The notes beneath the pieces are model-generated. The model saw nothing but the letters and a program-made list of their open reading frames with translations, did no database searches and was not told the DNA's origin. The translations under genes and the position numbers were made by a program. 64,000 nucleotides of DNA from an uncultured Pelagibacteraceae bacterium (GTDB lineage Bacteria; Pseudomonadota; Alphaproteobacteria; Pelagibacterales; Pelagibacteraceae). Of this stretch, positions 61,866 through 64,000 are shown piece after piece. Location of the stretch: positions 1-64,000 of the forward strand of contig CACLZS010000002.1 in the NCBI GenBank assembly GCA_902611465.1, in the 5' to 3' direction. Position 1 is the first letter of the stretch; the number at the start of each line of letters is the position of its first letter.

Positions 61866-63889
61866 TTTAATTTTTTTTGGTAACGTATCCAACCAGGACT
61901 TCTAATTTCAGTATCACTATCAAAATCTATATCTTGGTTGAATTCAAAATCTTCCTCTTTTTCATCAATAAAATTATTATTTTTTCTAATATATTCATCA
62001 GGTAGTTCATCCACAAACCTTGATGCCATGCTGTCAATCCAGTCTCCTTGATAGAACCTGTTCATAGAAAATGATATTTTTGCTAGTTTTTTTGCTCTAG
62101 TAATTGCAACATAAGCTAATCTTCTTTCTTCCTCTAATCCGCTTTCACCTTTTTCCTCAATACTTTTCTGATGTGGAAATAAACCTTCCTCCCATCCTGG
62201 TAAGAACACGACATCAAATTCCAGTCCTTTAGAAGCGTGTATTGTCATTAAATTAACTTTTTCACTCTGCCAATCTTGATCAAGTGATGTTGCAAGAGCA
62301 ACATGCTCTAAAAAACTTTCCAAATTATCAAATTCTTTCATTGCACTTAACAATTCTTTTATATTCTCTAATCTATTTTCATTTTCTAAGTCTTTCTTAT
62401 TTTTAAGCATTTCACTATATCCAGACTCATCAAGTATTGTTTGTAATAATTTATTATGATTCACTTTATTCTTTAAATCACTTCTCCATTTGGCTAAAAG
62501 ATTTAGCAGAGAATTTAAACCTAATCTTGTTTTAGGTTTAATTTTGTTTTGTTCAATTAAATGTTTTGAAGCAACTTCTAATGAGCATTTATTTAATTTG
62601 GCAAAATTATTAATAGCTTTTACAGTGGTATCCCCTATAGATCTTTTTGGTACATTTAAAATTCTCTCAAAAGCTAAGTCGTCTTGAGGTTGAAAAACTG
62701 TTTTTAAGTATGCAACACAATCTTTTACTTCTGCTCTTTCATAAAATTTAATTCCACCAATAATTCTGTATGGAACACCAATTTTTAAAAACCTTTCTTC
62801 AAATTCTCTAGTCTGAAAAATAGCTCTCACAAGAATTGCAACTTCATTTAAAGAAAATCTATTTTTGAAATCTTCAATATTAGAGCCTATTTCAGTCGCC
62901 TCATCTTTTACATTTCGAAAACAGTTTAATGTTACAAGCTCTCCATCTTCTTGATCTGTAAAAAGTTTTTTTCCAACTCTATTTTGATTATTTTCAATTA
63001 TATTAGATGCAACATTTAAAATATTTTGAGTTGATCTATAATTTTTTTCTAATCTTATTATTTTGGTATTTTTGTAAACATTTTCAAATTGAAGAAAATT
63101 CTTAATTTCTGCTCCTCTCCAACTATATATTGACTGATCATCATCCCCAACACAGCAAATATTTTGATTATGTTCTGCTAAGTATTTTAGCCATTCACTT
63201 TGAATAAAGTTTGTATCTTGATATTCATCGACTAAAATATATTTAAATTTTTTAGAATACATTTTTGATATATCACTATGTCTTTCAAAAATTTTAACAG
63301 TATGAAGTATTAAGTCACTAAAATCAGCAGCGTTTAAGTCTATTAATTTTTGTTGATAAATTTTGTAGATTCCTAGGAAGCTTTTTTCTAATATGTCTTT
63401 ACGCTTGAGTATAACTTCATCAGGGTAAAAGCCTTTATTCTTCCATTTATCAATTACTGCCAAAATATATCTTGGAGATATTTTTTTTGTATCTATGTTC
63501 TCAGATTTACAGATATTTTTTATTAATCTTACTTGGTCGTCTTGATCAATAATTGAAAAGTTTGATTTTAACCCAGCCGCTTCTGCATGTTTTCTCAATA
63601 TTTTTGCACTAATTGAGTGAAATGTCCCTAACCATGGAAGACCAGTCGCTTCTTTTCTCAAGAATTTAGATACTCTTAATTGCATTTCTTTTGCTGCTTT
63701 ATTTGTAAATGTCACTGCCAAGACTTGATTAGGAAATGCCTTATGTTGTTTAACAATATGCGCAATTCTAGCTGTAAGAACTCTTGTTTTTCCAGACCCT
63801 GCTCCTGCAACGATTAAAAGGGGTCCATTTAAATGTAGAACTGCCTCTTCCTGACTTTCGTTTAGATTTGTTAAATAATCTAAATTCAT
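61862..63889 (-). CDS. uvrD: UvrD/PcrA-type superfamily 1 DNA helicase
   Basis: 3'-5' helicase for excision and mismatch repair. The protein has 675 residues. SF1A motifs occur in order: LNESQEEAVLHLNGP (Q motif), GAGSGKTRVLTARI (Walker A), FTNKAAKEM, DEYQDTN (Walker B), GDDDQSIYSWRGAE, EKNYRSTQNIL, TIHASKGLEFDVV and VAITRAKK. It is shorter than E. coli UvrD (720), mainly at the C-terminus. Leads a two-gene transcript with the M24 peptidase. Works in the same pathway as UvrB and UvrC encoded here. Confidence 0.94.
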   Translation of the reverse strand: MNLDYLTNLNESQEEAVLHLNGPLLIVAGAGSGKTRVLTARIAHIVKQHKAFPNQVLAVTFTNKAAKEMQLRVSKFLRKEATGLPWLGTFHSISAKILRKHAEAAGLKSNFSIIDQDDQVRLIKNICKSENIDTKKISPRYILAVIDKWKNKGFYPDEVILKRKDILEKSFLGIYKIYQQKLIDLNAADFSDLILHTVKIFERHSDISKMYSKKFKYILVDEYQDTNFIQSEWLKYLAEHNQNICCVGDDDQSIYSWRGAEIKNFLQFENVYKNTKIIRLEKNYRSTQNILNVASNIIENNQNRVGKKLFTDQEDGELVTLNCFRNVKDEATEIGSNIEDFKNRFSLNEVAILVRAIFQTREFEERFLKIGVPYRIIGGIKFYERAEVKDCVAYLKTVFQPQDDLAFERILNVPKRSIGDTTVKAINNFAKLNKCSLEVASKHLIEQNKIKPKTRLGLNSLLNLLAKWRSDLKNKVNHNKLLQTILDESGYSEMLKNKKDLENENRLENIKELLSAMKEFDNLESFLEHVALATSLDQDWQSEKVNLMTIHASKGLEFDVVFLPGWEEGLFPHQKSIEEKGESGLEEERRLAYVAITRAKKLAKISFSMNRFYQGDWIDSMASRFVDELPDEYIRKNNNFIDEKEEDFEFNQDIDFDSDTEIRSPGWIRYQKKLK

Positions 63890-63937
63890 CGTGTATTTTT
63901 TTTTAATTTAAGCGATATTAATTTAATAATTAAAACT

Positions 63938-64000
63938 ATGAAAATACCAATATTTACTAAAGGCATTTTTTTATTAATAGCATTGTTTTTTACATTAGGC
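63938..64000 (+). CDS. Start of a membrane or exported protein, cut by window edge
   Basis: An ATG at 63938 opens a frame of 21 codons that runs off the window (MKIPIFTKGIFLLIALFFTL). It reads as an N-terminal signal peptide or membrane segment. It is divergent from uvrD with 48 bases between starts. No identity can be given from this fragment. Confidence 0.5.
   Translation, partial: MKIPIFTKGIFLLIALFFTLG

Overview
This window looks like a SAR11-type alphaproteobacterium (Candidatus Pelagibacter or a close relative). That rests on a very AT-rich sequence, almost no intergenic space, and alphaproteobacterial gene orders: hemF-trmL-petABC, lgt-midA-pgeF-prs-rplY-pth-ychF, carA divergent from yqeY-dnaG-rpoD, and a long dcw cluster. 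No insertion sequences, prophage genes, CRISPR arrays or rRNA genes were seen. Nearly everything is core housekeeping.

Layout. 1-4 kb: end of hemF, trmL and the cytochrome bc1 operon petABC. 3.6-9.6 kb (minus strand): a run from lgt through midA-like, pgeF, prs, rplY and pth to ychF. 9.6-13.8 kb: ubiK-like gene, an EnvZ-like kinase with its OmpR/PetR-type regulator and a PetP-like MarR regulator, ilvE and pgsA. 13.8-19 kb (minus): uvrB, a pteridine-reductase-like gene, folB and uvrC. 19-26.5 kb: a mixed metabolic region with aspC, an SDR gene, a PsiE-like gene, trxB, an ELM1-family gene, a 2OG-Fe(II) oxygenase, an Anbu-type proteasome-like protease and a circularly permuted ATP-grasp protein. 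26.5-35.1 kb: carAB facing yqeY-dnaG-rpoD.

35.1-38.8 kb holds the RNA genes and the most accessory-looking DNA: a tRNA-Val(GAC) with abnormal D- and T-loops, an unrecognised membrane protein, a CAT-anticodon tRNA, the mlaC/mlaA lipid-transport pair, an AmpD-type amidase and RNase P RNA. 38.9-60.2 kb is a continuous plus-strand division and cell-wall block: mraZ, ftsZ, rsmH, ftsL, ftsI, a murE-murF fusion, mraY, murD, ftsW, murG, murC, murB, ddl, ftsQ, ftsA, lpxC, bamD, ligA. 60.2-64 kb: an M24 peptidase and uvrD on the minus strand, then the first codons of a plus-strand gene.

Points that stand out: ftsZ sits after mraZ instead of after ftsA; MurE and MurF are one polypeptide; DnaG has lost three of four zinc ligands; tandem MraZ boxes overlap a promoter; a FolM/PTR1-like reductase lies next to folB; the Anbu locus is stripped down; and all seven convergent protein-gene pairs overlap at their 3' ends. 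No clearly new multi-gene system was recognised. The best candidates for new biology are the odd tRNA-Val and the membrane gene beside it.
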